Notes under the pieces: model-generated | What the model was told of the DNA's origin: nothing | Database searches by the model: none | The model's input: only the letters and a program-made list of their open reading frames with translations | Source: Dehalococcoidia bacterium | Lineage (GTDB): Bacteria > Chloroflexota > Dehalococcoidia > Lucifugimonadales > Lucifugimonadaceae | Direction of reading: 5' to 3' | Length of the DNA: 64,000 bases | NCBI GenBank assembly: GCA_009693115.1 | Contig: SHXW01000004.1 | Location: forward strand, 1 to 64,000 | Made by a program: the position numbers and the translations under genes | In this document: piece after piece, positions 44,110 to 53,253 of the stretch | Layout of the letters: each line of letters begins with the position of its first letter | Numbering within the stretch: position 1 is the stretch's first letter

Positions 44110-44988
44110 TTGCCTGAAAAGGTCATCCTCGACACCGACATAGGCTCGGACATAGACGACGCCGTGGCGCTCGCATACCTCCTCGCGAACCCGGACTGCG
44201 ACCTGCTCGGCGTGACGACGGTGTCGGGGCAGGCCGTCGAGCGCGCAAAGCTGGCGAGCGCACTGTGCATGGCAGCGGGCAGAGATGTTCCGGTGTTTCC
44301 TGGGGTGGAGGAGCCGCTGAAGGCTGTGCAGAGACAGCCACTTGCAAGGCAATCCGCAGTCCTCGACAGGTGGCCACACCGGAAAACGTTCCCGCAAGGC
44401 GGGCCGAACACCTTCATCGCTGAGACGGTCAGGCATGACCCCGGCGAGATAACGCTGCTTTCCATAGGGCCGATGACAAACATCGCCAGACTGTTCGTGG
44501 AATACCCGGATACGGCATTGCTCCTGAAGAGCCTGGTCATCATGGGTGGGCGATTTGGTCCCGCCCCGCGAGGGAGGGGAACTGAGGAGTGGAACGTGCT
44601 GTGCGACCCCCACGCCGCAGCAATTGCTTACAGTGCACCAGTCAATCTCCACCGCTCGGTCGGGCTTGATGTAACGATGAAGTTGCAGATGCCAGCGGCT
44701 GACGTGCGTCGCCGCTTTCAGACAGGTCTGCTCAGACCGGTGTTGGACATGGCGGAGGTGTATTTCTCAGACGAAAAGGTCATCACCTTCCATGATCCTT
44801 TGGCCGCTGTGTGTATTTTTCATCCGGAAGTATGCAAGTTCGAAAAGGGCCGGGCCGTCGTGAAGGCAGAGCCCAACGATGAAGGAAGGTTCATGAATTG
44901 GCGCCCAGATGCCCGAGGCCCGCATGAGGCCGCCGTCGCAGTTGACCCAGCGCGGTTTTTCGAACGCTATTTCCGGGTGTTTGAGTAG
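44110..44988 (+). CDS. Nucleoside hydrolase (inosine/uridine-preferring IunH family)
   Basis: A 292-aa N-ribohydrolase that releases the base from a nucleoside. The calcium-binding signature DTDIGSDIDDAVAL lies near residue 7, followed by GVTTVSGQ and LSIGPMTNIARLF. The C-terminal active site is in VITFHDPLAAVCIFHPE. The start chosen is TTG 44110, which has GGAG 9 nt upstream and places the Asp motif at the usual distance. A longer frame from 44008 runs through palindromic repeat sequence and is unlikely. Base preference cannot be told. Confidence 0.85.
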   Translation: MPEKVILDTDIGSDIDDAVALAYLLANPDCDLLGVTTVSGQAVERAKLASALCMAAGRDVPVFPGVEEPLKAVQRQPLARQSAVLDRWPHRKTFPQGGPNTFIAETVRHDPGEITLLSIGPMTNIARLFVEYPDTALLLKSLVIMGGRFGPAPRGRGTEEWNVLCDPHAAAIAYSAPVNLHRSVGLDVTMKLQMPAADVRRRFQTGLLRPVLDMAEVYFSDEKVITFHDPLAAVCIFHPEVCKFEKGRAVVKAEPNDEGRFMNWRPDARGPHEAAVAVDPARFFERYFRVFE

Positions 44989-45113
44989 GGCGATACAGAT
45001 GTTCCCCACTACTCAGTAGGAGGTGGTACGTCGGGTGTTAGAAATGTCTTTTGAAGTAAACGCTGTACGTGCGCACACACCGATTCCTATAACCAGATGC
45101 CACGCTTGCCGTC

Positions 45114-45899
45114 TTGTCAGAAGTCAAATACCACCCGCAGGGGGAACCGTGCTGGGCCGAACTCGCCGCAAGTGACGCAGAGAGCGCTCTGCAGTTCTAC
45201 ACGAACCTCTTCGGTTGGACGGATGACGCCCAACCGATGGGTCCCGGCCATTCTTACCACATGATGCGATTGAAGGGGCAGGTAGCCGCCGGTCTGTACT
45301 AGGCCGGGCCGGAAGACCTGAACCGGACGCCACCCTGTTGGAGCATCTACTTCTCTGTCTTCAGCGCAGACGAGACGGCGAACAAAGTGAGAAGCGCGGG
45401 CGGCAAGGTAGTAGTTGAGCCGATGGATGTTATGGATGTGGGCCGGATGCTGGTAGCGCAAGACCCTTCCGCCGCGTATGTGTCTTTCTGGCAGGCGAGG
45501 AAACACACCGGGTACACCATCGTAGAAGAGCCGGGCGCGGTGACGTGGAACGAGCTGCTGACGCGCGACATCAACAAGGCAGTACCGTTTTACGAGGCGG
45601 TTCTGGGTGTTAAAGCCACCGTCGTGCCTATGCCTGAAGCGGACTACACGCTGCTAAAGGTCGCAGACAAGGCCGTGGCTGGGGTCATGACGATGCCTAA
45701 GAAGGTTCCGGCTCAGGTGCCTTCATACTGGGATCCCTACTTTGCCGTCGACCACGCCGATGCGGCTGTCACGAAGGCGAAGTCCCTTGGCGGCACGCCG
45801 CTGGTCCCCACTATGGAAATCCGGGGATTCGGCCGCTTTTGTCCTCTAGCTGATCCGCAGGGAGGGGTGTTCAGCATCTTCCAGCCTGTCAAGAATTAA
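45114..45899 (+). pseudogene. VOC (glyoxalase/bleomycin-resistance) protein broken by one in-frame TAG
   Basis: One frame runs from TTG 45114 to TAA 45899 with a single TAG at 45300-45302. The first half (MSEVKYHPQGEPCWAELAASD, then LQFYTNLFGW) and second half (GAVTWNELLTRDINKAVPFYEAVLGV) are two glyoxalase-like domains of a usual 260-aa double-VOC protein. Sequence on both sides of the stop is continuous, in frame and family-like: AAGLY, stop, AGPEDLNRTPP. Relatives usually have Glu or Gln at this position, so a single base change in a GAG or CAG codon explains it. TAG ends other genes here (for example 56023-56025), so general recoding is unlikely. A restart at 45387 would yield only the second half. 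Sequencing error is possible. Confidence 0.8.
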
Positions 45900-46060
45900 G
45901 GCCGGGATGGATCCGTTCAACGAGACCGTTTGAAGAGATAGGGGCGGATATGTGGTGCCGCTTTTCGTTTCCAGCCCGCCTCACGACACCAGGCGACTTC
46001 GTTGACATAATCGCCGTCACGCCGAACCCAACAAGTCAGAGATGACCAGTACTGGACGAC

Positions 46061-47353
46061 ATGCAAGCACCCCCTTCGTCACATCGCAGCGCCGCCCTAT
46101 GGCTCCGGAAATGGTGGCCTGTCGTTTTGTTGGGCATCTCGACGGTCGGGACGTACGGGGTCGGCTGGTATTCGTTCGGCGTCATTATCGGGCCGGTCAA
46201 GGAAGAGACGGGGTGGTCGAGTAGTTCAATTTCGGCTGCATTCTCCATCGGCGTCCTGTTCGTGGGTGTCGGGGCGACATTCGCCGGGCAGATGCTGGAC
46301 AGATTCGGCGGACGACCTGTTCAAATCGTGTCTCTGTTAGCCGGGACGGCGCTTGTGCTCGTGGCCGTGTCAGCGCACAGTCTGCCCATCTTCGTAGCGG
46401 CGTGGGGGCTGGGCGCGGGAGTGCTGGGGGCAGGGCTGTTCTATCACGTGACGATGGCGATCACTACACGCCTGTACCCGGACGAACGGGCGGCGGCGTT
46501 CGCAGTGCTCACGTTCACCGGCGGGTTCGCCAGTCCGGTCTATCTGCCGGTGGCCGGATACCTCGTCGAAGAGTTCGGGTGGCGCGCTGGCGTGAGGTTA
46601 CTCGTGCTCTTGATGGTCGTACTGGCTGTGCCCGCTGCTTTGTTGGTAAGCGGGAACAAACGAGACAACGCCGCGCCATTTCTTGCCGGGCCTCTGCAGG
46701 TGACAGGCAAAGCGACTAATCAGGATCTTCAGGCCGGGGCGGGGTCAGGATTTGGCTCCGTGCGAGAAGCCCTGCGGTCGAAGCGTGTTGCCGTCATGGT
46801 CTTGATGTTCGCTGCCATGTGGGTGGCCGTAGGCGGGATGCAGGTGCACCAGGTACCCGCCATTCAGGCGGCCGGTGTATCACTGGCGACGGCATCGTTT
46901 ATCGCCGGGTTGCGCGGGTTCATGTCACTGCCGGGCCGCGCGATGCTCGGCCCGATCACGAAGTGGCTGGGGATTGAACGTGCCCTGCTCGTGGCCTACG
47001 CATTGATGTTTTTCGGTCTTGTGGCGCTTGCCTTCGGTGGGTTTGCTGGCGCCATGGCATTCGCGGTGGTCACGGGCGTGGTGTTTGGGGTCGTGTCTCC
47101 GCTTCAGGGGCTGTACTCGGCGGAAGTGTACGGTCAGAGGCGGATCGGGTCGCTATTGGGGGCACAACAGGCGGTGATTAGCGCCGCAAGTGCGACTGGG
47201 CCTGTGGTGCTGAGCCTGCTGCTTGATGCCGGCGCAGGCTACCGTACGGTGGTCGGCGTCGCCGCAGGCATGGTGGCCGTCGCAATCATGCTGCAACTGG
47301 CCGGGATGCGGCGTGCTGGCAGTGCAAAACAGGTGCGGGGGGATGAGTTGTGA
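46061..47353 (+). CDS. MFS transporter (monocarboxylate/oxalate-formate antiporter-like)
   Basis: A 430-aa membrane carrier with about 12 transmembrane helices and a central cytoplasmic loop (AGPLQVTGKATNQDLQAG). The loop after helix 2 reads GQMLDRFGGRPVQI, matching the MFS motif A pattern (GxxxDRxGxR). The N-terminus (STVGTYGVGWYSFGVIIGPVKEETGWSSSSI) matches the monocarboxylate-porter and OFA branches. It lies 85 nt before the enolase-superfamily gene on the same strand, suggesting uptake of an organic or sugar acid used by that enzyme. The start lacks a strong Shine-Dalgarno sequence. Confidence 0.85.
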   Translation: MQAPPSSHRSAALWLRKWWPVVLLGISTVGTYGVGWYSFGVIIGPVKEETGWSSSSISAAFSIGVLFVGVGATFAGQMLDRFGGRPVQIVSLLAGTALVLVAVSAHSLPIFVAAWGLGAGVLGAGLFYHVTMAITTRLYPDERAAAFAVLTFTGGFASPVYLPVAGYLVEEFGWRAGVRLLVLLMVVLAVPAALLVSGNKRDNAAPFLAGPLQVTGKATNQDLQAGAGSGFGSVREALRSKRVAVMVLMFAAMWVAVGGMQVHQVPAIQAAGVSLATASFIAGLRGFMSLPGRAMLGPITKWLGIERALLVAYALMFFGLVALAFGGFAGAMAFAVVTGVVFGVVSPLQGLYSAEVYGQRRIGSLLGAQQAVISAASATGPVVLSLLLDAGAGYRTVVGVAAGMVAVAIMLQLAGMRRAGSAKQVRGDEL

Positions 47354-47438
47354 AGGGCGGTGCTGGCCGTCTCGCAGGCGGTATGCTGTTGCCGCTCTGC
47401 GTCATGTTGAACGGCGAGGAGCGGCAAGGGAGCAAGTA

Positions 47439-48572
47439 GTGAATATGTTGAAGATCGAGAAGGTGGAGACATGGCTCGTAGAGCGGTGGCTCGCCGTACG
47501 TGTGACCGCGGACGACGGCACCCAGGGCGTTGGCGAAGGGACCTTCTGGAGCTTTGCCGGCGCGGCTGAGGACATCGTCAAGTCGCTGTCCAAGGACCTC
47601 ATCGGACAGGACGCGGGCAATATCGAACATTTCTGGAACGCCGCCTACAGGAAGTTCAGCTTCCGCAGCGCGGCCATCACGAGCGCTCTCAGCGCCATGG
47701 ATATGGCACTGTGGGACATCAAAGGCAAGCGGTACGGTGCGCCCGTATGGGATCTGCTCGGCGGCAGAGTACGCGAGAAGGTACGGGCCATTGCTCTGCT
47801 CTCGGGCGGGTCAAAGCCGGAAGACTTCGTCAAATCAGCCCTTCAGGCCAAAAAGCGCGGCTTCACAGCAGGCAAGATGACACCGTTCCCACGCGGCTGG
47901 AGCACACTGCCTTACGCCGAACTTATCAGGCAGAACACCGCCATAGTCGCTGCTGTGCGTGAAGCCGTCGGCTGGGATTTCGACATAGGCATCGAAATTC
48001 ACCGCAACATGCAACCCGCGGAGGCCGAGGTGTTCGCAGGCCAGATCGAGAAGTTCCTTCCTTACTTCTTCGAGGACCCCATAGCCCCCGAGAGCGTCAT
48101 GTCCATGGGCGACGTGGCTAGCCGCATCCGCCTGCCTCTTGCAGTGGGCGAGCGAAACACCACGATCTGGGAATTCAGAGAATACTGCAGCCTGAAGGGC
48201 GTGGCTTATCTCAAGCCAGACGTGGGGCTTGCCGGTGGCATCACCCACGTCAAGAAGATCGCCGCCATAGCCGAGTCGTTTCACCAGCGGATACTGCCGC
48301 ACAATTTCCTTGGGCCGGTCACGACCATGGCCTGCGTCCAGCTTGCCGCGGCAACGCCGAACTGGGACGTTCAGGAACTCGTGCTAGACGCCGATAGCGG
48401 CAGGGGAGACCTGGTCAAGGACCCTCTCGTGTTCAAAGACGGCTACCTTCTCATCCCGGAGACACCGGGACTGGGCATCGAATTCAATGTGGCGGCGTTC
48501 GAAAAACACCCGTACACGACAGGTTCGGGCGACCCCTCTCGCCGCCCAGATGGCTCCGTAGCCCTGAGATGA
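47439..48572 (+). CDS. Enolase-superfamily dehydratase (mandelate racemase/galactonate dehydratase-like)
   Basis: A 377-aa enzyme of the mandelate racemase subgroup, which removes the alpha-proton of a carboxylate. An N-terminal capping domain precedes the barrel. Metal/acid-base residues are visible: EIHRNMQ near 184 (ligand plus catalytic His), FEDPI near 212, VGERNTTIWEF near 236 and KPDVGLAGGITH near 260. LPHNFLGP near 287 has the second catalytic His, as in sugar-acid dehydratases such as galactonate or mannonate dehydratase. GTG 47439 is chosen, with AAGGGAG upstream; ATG 47445 is the alternative. The neighbouring UxuA-like and SDR genes fit sugar-acid breakdown. Substrate not proven. 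Confidence 0.85.
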   Translation: MNMLKIEKVETWLVERWLAVRVTADDGTQGVGEGTFWSFAGAAEDIVKSLSKDLIGQDAGNIEHFWNAAYRKFSFRSAAITSALSAMDMALWDIKGKRYGAPVWDLLGGRVREKVRAIALLSGGSKPEDFVKSALQAKKRGFTAGKMTPFPRGWSTLPYAELIRQNTAIVAAVREAVGWDFDIGIEIHRNMQPAEAEVFAGQIEKFLPYFFEDPIAPESVMSMGDVASRIRLPLAVGERNTTIWEFREYCSLKGVAYLKPDVGLAGGITHVKKIAAIAESFHQRILPHNFLGPVTTMACVQLAAATPNWDVQELVLDADSGRGDLVKDPLVFKDGYLLIPETPGLGIEFNVAAFEKHPYTTGSGDPSRRPDGSVALR

Positions 48573-48705
48573 AACTATGGCCGCAGTATCCCGTCTCCCA
48601 GCCGGCAAGGGGTAAGTTCAATCTTGCCGACGTCCTCCCGAACTCCTGGCACTCCGTTCCGGCATGTCTTAGGACAAATGTGACTCACCCTGAGGTGTTT
48701 TGAAA

Positions 48706-49491
48706 ATGGCTGGAAGACTCGACGGCAAGGTCGCGATCATCACCGGCGGTGGAGGATCGATGGGCAGCGCAATGGCCCGGCTGTTCACGAACGAGGGCGC
48801 CGCGGTCTGCGTGGCGGACTTCAGGCCGGAAGCGGCGCAAAAAGTAACCGATGAACTGAACAAGTCTGGAAACAAAGCTATCCCATTCACCATTGACGTG
48901 CGCGACTCGAAGCAGTGGCAGGCGTGCGTCGCCACGACGGAGAAGGCCTTTGGCAAGGTCACCACGCTATGCAACGTCGCTGGGGCCAACGTGCGCGTGG
49001 ATTTTGACGGACAGACTGAAGACATGTGGCGGATGATCATGGACACCAACCTCACGGCGTACTTCCTGGGCACGAAAGCCGTTGTCCCTGCGATGCGCCG
49101 CGCCGGGGGCGGGTGCGTGTTGAACATCGGGTCGCTCGGATCGATCAGACAGGGAGCAGGCAGCCCTGCCTATGGGGTGAGCAAGATCGGCCTTGTGGGG
49201 CTGACCCGGAGCACAGCCGCGGCATATGCAAAGGACCACATCAGGTGTGTCCTGATCTCACCGGGCCACGTGGATACGGACTTCATCCGCGGTAGCAGCG
49301 AACACAGCCCCAACGACTGGTCCACGAGCATCGACAACCCGGAGAACTACGAGAGCCGCCGCCGCAACACGCCACTCGGCCGCCTTTGCACACCGGAGGA
49401 CGTAGCAAGCGCCTTCATGTTCGCTGCTTCTGACGAAGCCTCGATGATCACTGGATCAATGATCACCGTGGACGGAGGCGCCGGGATTTAG
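48706..49491 (+). CDS. Short-chain dehydrogenase/reductase (SDR)
   Basis: A 261-aa classical SDR. The coenzyme motif is GKVAIITGGGGSMGSAMARLF near the N-terminus, with an Asp after the second strand (VCVADF), which favours NAD(H). NVAGAN follows, and the catalytic triad is Ser in NIGSLGS plus YGVSK. ISPGHVDTDF and the end MITGSMITVDGGAGI are typical. ATG 48706 has GAGGTG about 9 nt upstream; a TTG two codons earlier is possible. It probably oxidises a sugar, sugar acid or alcohol in line with the genes before it. Substrate unknown. Confidence 0.9.
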   Translation: MAGRLDGKVAIITGGGGSMGSAMARLFTNEGAAVCVADFRPEAAQKVTDELNKSGNKAIPFTIDVRDSKQWQACVATTEKAFGKVTTLCNVAGANVRVDFDGQTEDMWRMIMDTNLTAYFLGTKAVVPAMRRAGGGCVLNIGSLGSIRQGAGSPAYGVSKIGLVGLTRSTAAAYAKDHIRCVLISPGHVDTDFIRGSSEHSPNDWSTSIDNPENYESRRRNTPLGRLCTPEDVASAFMFAASDEASMITGSMITVDGGAGI

Positions 49492-49738
49492 GCGGGTGTC
49501 CGGATTGATGGACAACTGCGCGCCATGAGTCCCCGCCTGTCGTGGCTGGCCGCCGTGTTGAGTCTCCTGAACTCGATCTGGCATGTTCGATCCACCGCAG
49601 ACCGCTTGACTTGGATGCCAATGTGGCTGAGCATGTGCCCGCCGTGAACCACTGTTATGTCCGAAGGGTCTGCCTATTTGCTTGAAACCCCAGCCCGCCG
49701 GACGTGTTTTCACCTCGCTAAACGATTGGATTCGCCCA

Positions 49739-51451
49739 ATGACCAGTTCATCGAAACCCGATTATGCGATAACTGTCGAACGGAACGTGCCTGTGGTCAT
49801 GCGGGACGGGACTCGCCTTATGACGGATGTCCACCGCCCGAAGGCGTCTGGCCGCTTCCCGGTGATACTCGAGCGCACCCCGTACGATAAAACACAGTCC
49901 TCAGAAACGCGCATGGGAGCGGCGGAGTTCTATGCAGCGCGAGGGTATGTCTCGGTTTTCCAGGACGTACGGGGCAGGTGGGCATCGGAGGGTGAGTTTT
50001 ATCCGTTCCGGGACGACGGGGCGGGCGCAAACCGTGACGGTTATGACACTGTCGAATGGTGTGCAGCGCAGCCATGGTCAAACGGGAAGGTCGGCACGAT
50101 AGGCGGGTCGTACTCTGGGGCAACTCAATACCGCATGCTAGCGACGCGCCCGCCTCACCTCGTGTGTCAGTTTGTGAGGCAGTCATCTTCCGACTATCAC
50201 AATGAATGGGTGTACCGCAGCGGCGCATTGGAACTGGAGTTCAACCTTGCATGGACACTGCGCAACACGGCGAACCATGCGGCGCGGCTCGTCCCTGGGG
50301 ATGCGGCGGCCCGGGTGCGCATCGAAAAAGCGGTGCAACAGATGGAATCGTGGACCGGGCATCTGCCGCTGAACCCCATGCCGCCCATGGAGGGGTTTTA
50401 CAGATGGTTCACTGACTGGCTGGATCATCCTGACGACGGACCCTACTGGCACGAATTCAGCATCGTCCAGAGGCACAACGAGGTGGACACGCCTGTTTAT
50501 CACCTGGGCTCATGGTTCGATGGCTTCTTGCGCGGAAGCCTAAAGAACTATTCGGGGATGCGAAGCAGTGCGAAGACTGAAATAGCGCGTGCTTCGCAGC
50601 GACTTCTCATTGGGCCGTGGGTGCACGGGCCGGACTCGATCAACAAGTCGCTTGTGGGCGAGGTCGAATTCGGGCCGGACGCTGCGCACATCCTAAATGA
50701 ACTCCGTCTACCGTGGTTCGACCATTGGCTGAAGGGCATGAAGAACGGGGTGATGGACACGCCACCTGTGCGCCTGTTCACAATGGGGGCGAACCGCTGG
50801 CGTTACGCCGACGACTGGCCTCCGCCTGAGGCGTCATATACGCCGTTCTATCTACATGCTGGTAGATCGGGCGGCACCTTGTCGAAGGCGTTGCCAGAAG
50901 GGGCAGAGCAGCCGGATAGCTACGTTTATGACCCGCTCAACCCTGTGCCTTCGCTGGGGGGTGGCCATCTCGGTGCCAGGAGCGGACCTTATGACCAGCG
51001 GGCCGTCGAGGGACGTGCGCTCACCTATACCAGCGAACCGCTCCTGAAGGCGGTGGAGGTGACCGGCCCCGTCAAGGCGATCCTATTTGCATTATCGTCT
51101 GCGAAAGACACGGACTGGGTCGTTCGAGTGACAGACGTCCACCCGGACGGCGCTTCCATCCTTGTGTGCGATGGCATCCTCCGTGCCAGATATAGGAACT
51201 CACGGTCGCAGCCGGGACTCCTTGCGGGAAACGTCGAACGGTACGAAGTCGACCTATGGGGTACGAGCTATTTGTTCAAAGAGGGGCACCGTATCCGTGT
51301 CGCAGTGACCAGTAGCGGTTTCCCACGGTGGGACAGGAACATGAACACAGGTGGGGACAACTCTCGCGAAGCAACTGGAGTCGTAGCTGTGAACACGGTG
51401 TTCCACGACTCAATTCGCCCATCACATGTGATTCTGCCTGTGATCCCATAA
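49739..51451 (+). CDS. CocE/NonD-family hydrolase (X-Pro dipeptidyl-peptidase S15-like)
   Basis: A 570-aa alpha/beta-hydrolase with the three-domain CocE layout. The nucleophile Ser lies in TIGGSYSGATQYRML. The start motif is NVPVVMRDGTRLMTDVHRP. GPWVHGPDS holds the His region, with Asp in the preceding HLGSWFDGF segment. The C-terminal jelly-roll begins near YTSEPLLKAVEVTGPVKA. Members cleave esters or amides (cocaine esterase, amino-acid ester hydrolases, glutaryl acylases). No signal peptide is seen. ATG 49739 is preferred since the family sequence begins soon after; a TTG at 49682 would add 19 residues. No strong ribosome binding site. Confidence 0.85.
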   Translation: MTSSSKPDYAITVERNVPVVMRDGTRLMTDVHRPKASGRFPVILERTPYDKTQSSETRMGAAEFYAARGYVSVFQDVRGRWASEGEFYPFRDDGAGANRDGYDTVEWCAAQPWSNGKVGTIGGSYSGATQYRMLATRPPHLVCQFVRQSSSDYHNEWVYRSGALELEFNLAWTLRNTANHAARLVPGDAAARVRIEKAVQQMESWTGHLPLNPMPPMEGFYRWFTDWLDHPDDGPYWHEFSIVQRHNEVDTPVYHLGSWFDGFLRGSLKNYSGMRSSAKTEIARASQRLLIGPWVHGPDSINKSLVGEVEFGPDAAHILNELRLPWFDHWLKGMKNGVMDTPPVRLFTMGANRWRYADDWPPPEASYTPFYLHAGRSGGTLSKALPEGAEQPDSYVYDPLNPVPSLGGGHLGARSGPYDQRAVEGRALTYTSEPLLKAVEVTGPVKAILFALSSAKDTDWVVRVTDVHPDGASILVCDGILRARYRNSRSQPGLLAGNVERYEVDLWGTSYLFKEGHRIRVAVTSSGFPRWDRNMNTGGDNSREATGVVAVNTVFHDSIRPSHVILPVIP

Positions 51452-51872
51452 AGCCCCTGCGGATCCGTTTACACCTGGCATCCACTTCGGATAGGCCGAC
51501 GCGTATGCCAGCGGACACTGACGGAACCCTGGGCGCACCGCATGTGCCCAAGAGTTAGCAGTCCCAAAACCTCGGGACATACCTGGATTCCTGTCACTTC
51601 ATGCAGCAATCAGACCGTACCCAAGCTGGCGGGCAGGAATCGCTCTGGCGTCGGGGCCCTTCTGCCTGTCGGTAGCGCTATTCGTGCCGTTTCACATGCG
51701 GCTTTCAGCGGGCGGGCCTAACACTGGCGATGGCGCGTTGACCGACTTCCAGTAACCCGAGCTGGCAATGTCAGAGTGGACGGCTGAAGAACAATTGAAC
51801 CCGGAGCGGTCCCAACTTTCCGTACACCCGATGAGGGCAGGTGAGGGAGGGTAGATTACCGGGACGGTGCCG
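51452..51872. other. Convergent intergenic region, no gene seen
   Basis: About 420 nt between the 3' ends of the CocE-like (+) and ComE-like (-) genes. Short frames show no family likeness. I found no perfect hairpin followed by T residues. It may be a long untranslated tail region. Confidence 0.45.
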
Positions 51873-52463
51873 CTATTGCTTCCCTTTCGCCAGCGCAGCC
51901 TGCACCACACGCATTTGCTTCGGCATCCGAGCGTTTGACTCCCATGTCTGGTCAACGCCGTGCGCTGCGGACTCAGCGACGGTTCTCAGGTTGACCATGA
52001 CCGGGCCCGGCTCACGAAGCATCCGGGGTAGCTCGGTGACGAAAGACTCCAGGTCGTCGAAGTCGTACGCCGCCCGGTAGCCGGACGCCAGGGCGAGTGC
52101 CTTGAAGTCGGCCCGGTGCGGGACCGGCTGGCCACCTGTTACGGCGTAGATGCCGTTATCGAAGACGAAGTGGTAGAAGTTCACAGGCGCCATGCCTGCT
52201 ATCGTGACCAGACTGCCGAGGTTCATCAACAAGGAGCCATCACCATCGAGTGTGAGCACCTTACGGTCGGGCCTGCCCAGGGCGATACCCAACGCCACGG
52301 ACGAGGCTTTGCTCATGCCGTTCGAAATGTAGACATCGAGGTCAGGCCGTTTCGATTCCTTTGCCCAATAGCCGCTCTGGGTCATCGTCGAAACGCACAC
52401 GGCATCGCCGCGAAGTTTCGCGATGGTCACGACCGAATCTGCGTAGCGGATCATGTGTTGCAT
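51873..52463 (-). CDS. Sulfopyruvate/phosphonopyruvate decarboxylase-type ThDP enzyme, beta subunit (ComE-like)
   Basis: A 196-aa protein matching only the C-terminal, pyrophosphate-binding half of ThDP decarboxylases. Metal/ThDP motif GDGSLLMNLGSLVTIAGMAPVNFYHFVFDN lies near residue 74, with VYISNGMSKASSVALGIALG before it. Together with the gene upstream (alpha subunit) it forms a split enzyme like sulfopyruvate decarboxylase ComDE, which turns 3-sulfopyruvate into sulfoacetaldehyde. Phosphonopyruvate decarboxylase is the alternative. AGAGGAC precedes the ATG. Ninety nt separate it from the alpha gene on the same strand. Confidence 0.82.
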   Translation of the reverse strand: MQHMIRYADSVVTIAKLRGDAVCVSTMTQSGYWAKESKRPDLDVYISNGMSKASSVALGIALGRPDRKVLTLDGDGSLLMNLGSLVTIAGMAPVNFYHFVFDNGIYAVTGGQPVPHRADFKALALASGYRAAYDFDDLESFVTELPRMLREPGPVMVNLRTVAESAAHGVDQTWESNARMPKQMRVVQAALAKGKQ

Positions 52464-52553
52464 GTCCTCTTCTGTGTTGGGCTATTTCCTCGACCATAGG
52501 GAAGTTGGAACGAGGTCTTTCTATTCGCCAAGGATGACAGGCAGGACGCCAGG

Positions 52554-53057
52554 TTAGCCCGGCGCATACTCGCTGCCAATAAGCACGGCCCAGGGCTGGC
52601 CCGTCTTCTCAGCCCGCTGGAAGGCCAGAGGGATGCGGTCAAGATCGTCATCGCTTTCGATGATGTAGTAATTGACCCGCCACATATGCAGAAAAGGTTC
52701 CAGGAACTGCGCCGCGGTATCCGGCGTGTCACCGTGACGGTTATAGCCCCGATAGCCAATAAACATGACGACCGGCAGGTTGATGCCTAGCGCCATGCCG
52801 CGGAGTGCATCGCCCGATTCGAAAAGCCCCGCGTTTTGAATCATCACGACAGGTTTCTTGCCTGCGATCCAGAGGCCAGCGGCGATGGGTATGGACTCGC
52901 CTTCCCTGCTTACCGGCACAAGGTCAATGGCCTTCCCTGCTCGCAAGGCGTTATGAAAGTGGCTGGTTTCCGAATCGGGCAGGGCGACGATGTGTGTCAC
53001 GCCCTGTCCTTTTAATGTCTCGACGAGCCTGCTCGCTCGCAGTATCCCGTGCTTCAT
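52554..53057 (-). CDS. Sulfopyruvate/phosphonopyruvate decarboxylase-type ThDP enzyme, alpha subunit (ComD-like)
   Basis: A 167-aa protein corresponding to the N-terminal pyrimidine-binding half of a ThDP decarboxylase. The catalytic Glu lies in PVSREGESIPIAAGLWIAG near 50-68, and the next strand, KPVVMIQNAGLFESGDALRG, is typical of ComD and the phosphonopyruvate decarboxylase N-half. GYRGYNRHGDTP follows, then the segment FLEPFLHMWRVNYY. ATG 53057 was chosen, with AGGCAG upstream; the frame is open to 53123. The pair is divergent from aconitase. No phosphoenolpyruvate mutase or sulfolactate gene is adjacent. Confidence 0.8.
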   Translation of the reverse strand: MKHGILRASRLVETLKGQGVTHIVALPDSETSHFHNALRAGKAIDLVPVSREGESIPIAAGLWIAGKKPVVMIQNAGLFESGDALRGMALGINLPVVMFIGYRGYNRHGDTPDTAAQFLEPFLHMWRVNYYIIESDDDLDRIPLAFQRAEKTGQPWAVLIGSEYAPG

Positions 53058-53253
53058 GCTGCCTGCGCCCTCTTCCAATCCCCCCATCAAGGTGGAGGGG
53101 ACTTGGGGCCGCAATGCTAACATCCAGCCCTGTTCAAACCATATCGCCTACGTAACCCTCGCAAGCCAGCGCGCACGGCTGATACATTGAGAGCAATTTC
53201 CATCTGATAGACGAGAGTCAGACTACGGCAATTCTTGGGGGGCCCGACACCTA

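Noticed and set aside
45114-45302. Short VOC protein and a separate second VOC gene (45387-45899)
   Set aside because: Both halves are in the same frame with family-like sequence across the stop, so one interrupted gene is simpler.
53071-53108. Further copy of the palindromic repeat
   Set aside because: Has CCCCCC...GGAGGGG arms but lacks the CCCTCTCCC core and the AGGGTGAGGG tail; too weak to include.
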